A stretch of 64,000 nucleotides of DNA, taken from Verrucomicrobiota bacterium (GTDB taxonomy: Bacteria; Verrucomicrobiota; Verrucomicrobiia; Opitutales; Opitutaceae). The notes under the pieces are model-generated. The model was not told the DNA's origin and made no database searches. It was given only the letters and a program-made list of their open reading frames with translations. Each line of letters starts with the position of its first letter. Position 1 is the stretch's first letter. The stretch spans positions 124,001 to 188,000 of the forward strand of contig JAQGOP010000007.1 of the NCBI GenBank assembly GCA_028293545.1, written 5' to 3'. Shown piece by piece: positions 63,113 through 64,000 of the stretch. A program made the translations under genes and the position numbers.

Positions 63113-63177
63113 GGCGCGGTCTCCGACCCGCCTCGGAAAACGTCGCGCCACAGCGGCGGGTCGGAGAGCGCGCCTAC
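63109..63177. repeat. Class B REP pair supplying stop codons to both convergent genes
   Basis: Forward unit from GTAG 63109-63112 and inverted unit ending CTAC at 63174-63177, only 69 bp overall. TAG 63110-63112 stops the GH36 gene on the plus strand; TAG 63176-63174 stops the permease gene on the minus strand. It fills the whole intergenic gap. Confidence 0.95.
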
Positions 63178-64000
63178 CGGTCGCTGTAGGGGTCGGCGGC
63201 GTCGCGCATGGCGTCGCCGGCGAAATTGAAGGCAAGGATCGTGACTACGATGAAGAGCACCGGTGAGAGCAGCCACGGATAGTGGCCGACGGTTTGGAGA
63301 TTCTGGCAGTCCTGGAGCATCACGCCCCAGCTCACGATCGGCGGACGCAAGCCGAGGCCGAGGAAACTCAGCACGGTCTCGCCCAGGATCATGGCTGGCA
63401 CGCCCAGCGTGAGGGTCACGATGATGTGGCTGGTGAAACCCGGCACCAAGTGGCGGAAAAGCACGCGCGCATGCGAGGCGCCGAGCAGTCGCGCCGCGAC
63501 GGCGTAATCCTCCTCGCGCAGCGAAAGGATCTTGCCGCGCACCACGCGGGCCAGGCCGGTCCAGCTGATCAGGCTGAGTGCGACGGTCACGCAGAAGTAG
63601 ACCGCCAGCGGCGACCATTCCGCGGGAAAAACCGCGCCGAGCGCCAGCCAGAGCGGCAACTGGGGCAGGGCGTTGATGACCTCGATCACCCGTTGGATGA
63701 CATTGTCCCAATGGCCGCCGACATACCCGGAGATCCCGCCGAGCAGGACGCCGAGGATGAATGTGATCACCATGGAAATGAGCCCGACCGAGAGGCTGAT
63801 CCGCGCGCCGTAGATGAGGCGGGACAAGGCATCGCGGCCGTATTTGTCGGCCCCCATGAGATAGAACACCGCGTCGGGATCGCTGGCCCGGCCGGCGGCG
63901 GCGAGCCTGGCGCGGTTCACCCCGAAGAAATGATAGTCGAGCGGGATGAGGTTGAAGAGTTCGTAGCGTTCCCCGCGCACGAAAAAACCGAGCGGGATCT
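63174..64000 (-). CDS. ABC transporter permease, DppC/OppC type, 5' end outside the window
   Basis: The C-terminal 275 residues of an inner-membrane permease; the frame stays open to the window edge, and its start lies beyond. The N-terminal periplasmic part has LFNLIPLDYHFFGVNRAR and the family mark GADKYGRDALSRLIYGARIS. Five or six hydrophobic segments follow, with the cytoplasmic EAA-like loop VAARLLGASHARVLFRHLVPG, which docks to the ATPase. DppC-type permeases import peptides, and many relatives carry oligosaccharides. The facing GH36-like gene suggests an oligosaccharide, but this is inference. Confidence 0.92.
   Translation of the reverse strand, partial: IPLGFFVRGERYELFNLIPLDYHFFGVNRARLAAAGRASDPDAVFYLMGADKYGRDALSRLIYGARISLSVGLISMVITFILGVLLGGISGYVGGHWDNVIQRVIEVINALPQLPLWLALGAVFPAEWSPLAVYFCVTVALSLISWTGLARVVRGKILSLREEDYAVAARLLGASHARVLFRHLVPGFTSHIIVTLTLGVPAMILGETVLSFLGLGLRPPIVSWGVMLQDCQNLQTVGHYPWLLSPVLFIVVTILAFNFAGDAMRDAADPYSDR

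Overview
The window is GC-rich, densely packed bacterial chromosome, most likely from Verrucomicrobia, family Opitutaceae. This is inferred from gene content: a TonB-dependent receptor with an N-terminal coiled coil, an exported matrixin protease ending in duplicated GFVIGG/LIRGVGP repeats, a GntR-type winged helix fused to a LacI-like sensor domain, many BNR/Asp-box and Gfo/Idh/MocA genes, and several families of dispersed palindromes. I saw no rRNA, tRNA, CRISPR array, prophage or transposase gene.

Layout. 1-8.3 kb: signalling and core genes (3' part of a KaiC-like ATPase, hybrid histidine kinase, GT-C-like membrane protein, rpoZ, receiver protein, methyltransferase). 8.3-9.1 kb: an AT-richer gene-free stretch. 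9.1-16.7 kb: PPK2, a galactonate-dehydratase-like enzyme with an SDR, a lipoprotein, a ChrA transporter, an aldo/keto reductase and an HpcH/HpaI aldolase. 16.9-25.7 kb: amidohydrolase, MFS carrier and class III aminotransferase on the minus strand, diverging from a plus-strand run of DapA/NanA-like lyase, Gfo/Idh oxidoreductase, Na+/solute symporter and canonical GH33 sialidase. 26.3-35.7 kb: a regulator diverging from two exported BNR proteins (one fused to a HEAT-like tail) and five sugar oxidoreductases. 35.7-47.4 kb: a minus-strand run (LhgO, Ldh-type dehydrogenase, MFS, TonB receptor, exported beta-propeller hydrolase, D-2-hydroxyacid dehydrogenase, threonine-synthase-like enzyme, mutarotase-like protein). 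47.4-53 kb: AstE-like deacylase, SDR, NanM-like kelch protein, DUF72, M28 peptidase. 53-64 kb: matrixin with a secreted companion, TRIC channel, asparaginase, Gfo/Idh oxidoreductase, GH36-like enzyme and the 3' part of a DppC-like permease.

The genes read as a carbohydrate and sugar-acid scavenging region. Exported sialidase and propeller proteins and a TonB receptor act outside or in the periplasm; SSS, MFS and ABC carriers import products; lyases, dehydratases, aldolases and NAD(P)-dependent oxidoreductases process them. A sialic-acid theme is supported by GH33, the NanA-like lyase, the symporter and the NanM-like protein, but NanK, NanE, NagA and NagB are not in the window.

The most unusual feature is non-coding. 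Three classes of short hairpin (A, B, C) begin with GTAG and occur mostly as inverted pairs, matching the REP/REPIN architecture known from RAYT-mobilised repeats. A fourth class (D) starts GTGG. They fill most larger intergenic gaps, one pair lies in frame inside a membrane-protein gene, and in at least seven places the TAG or TAA of an element is the stop codon of the adjoining gene. Longer inverted repeats (E, F, H) are nested in or beside them.
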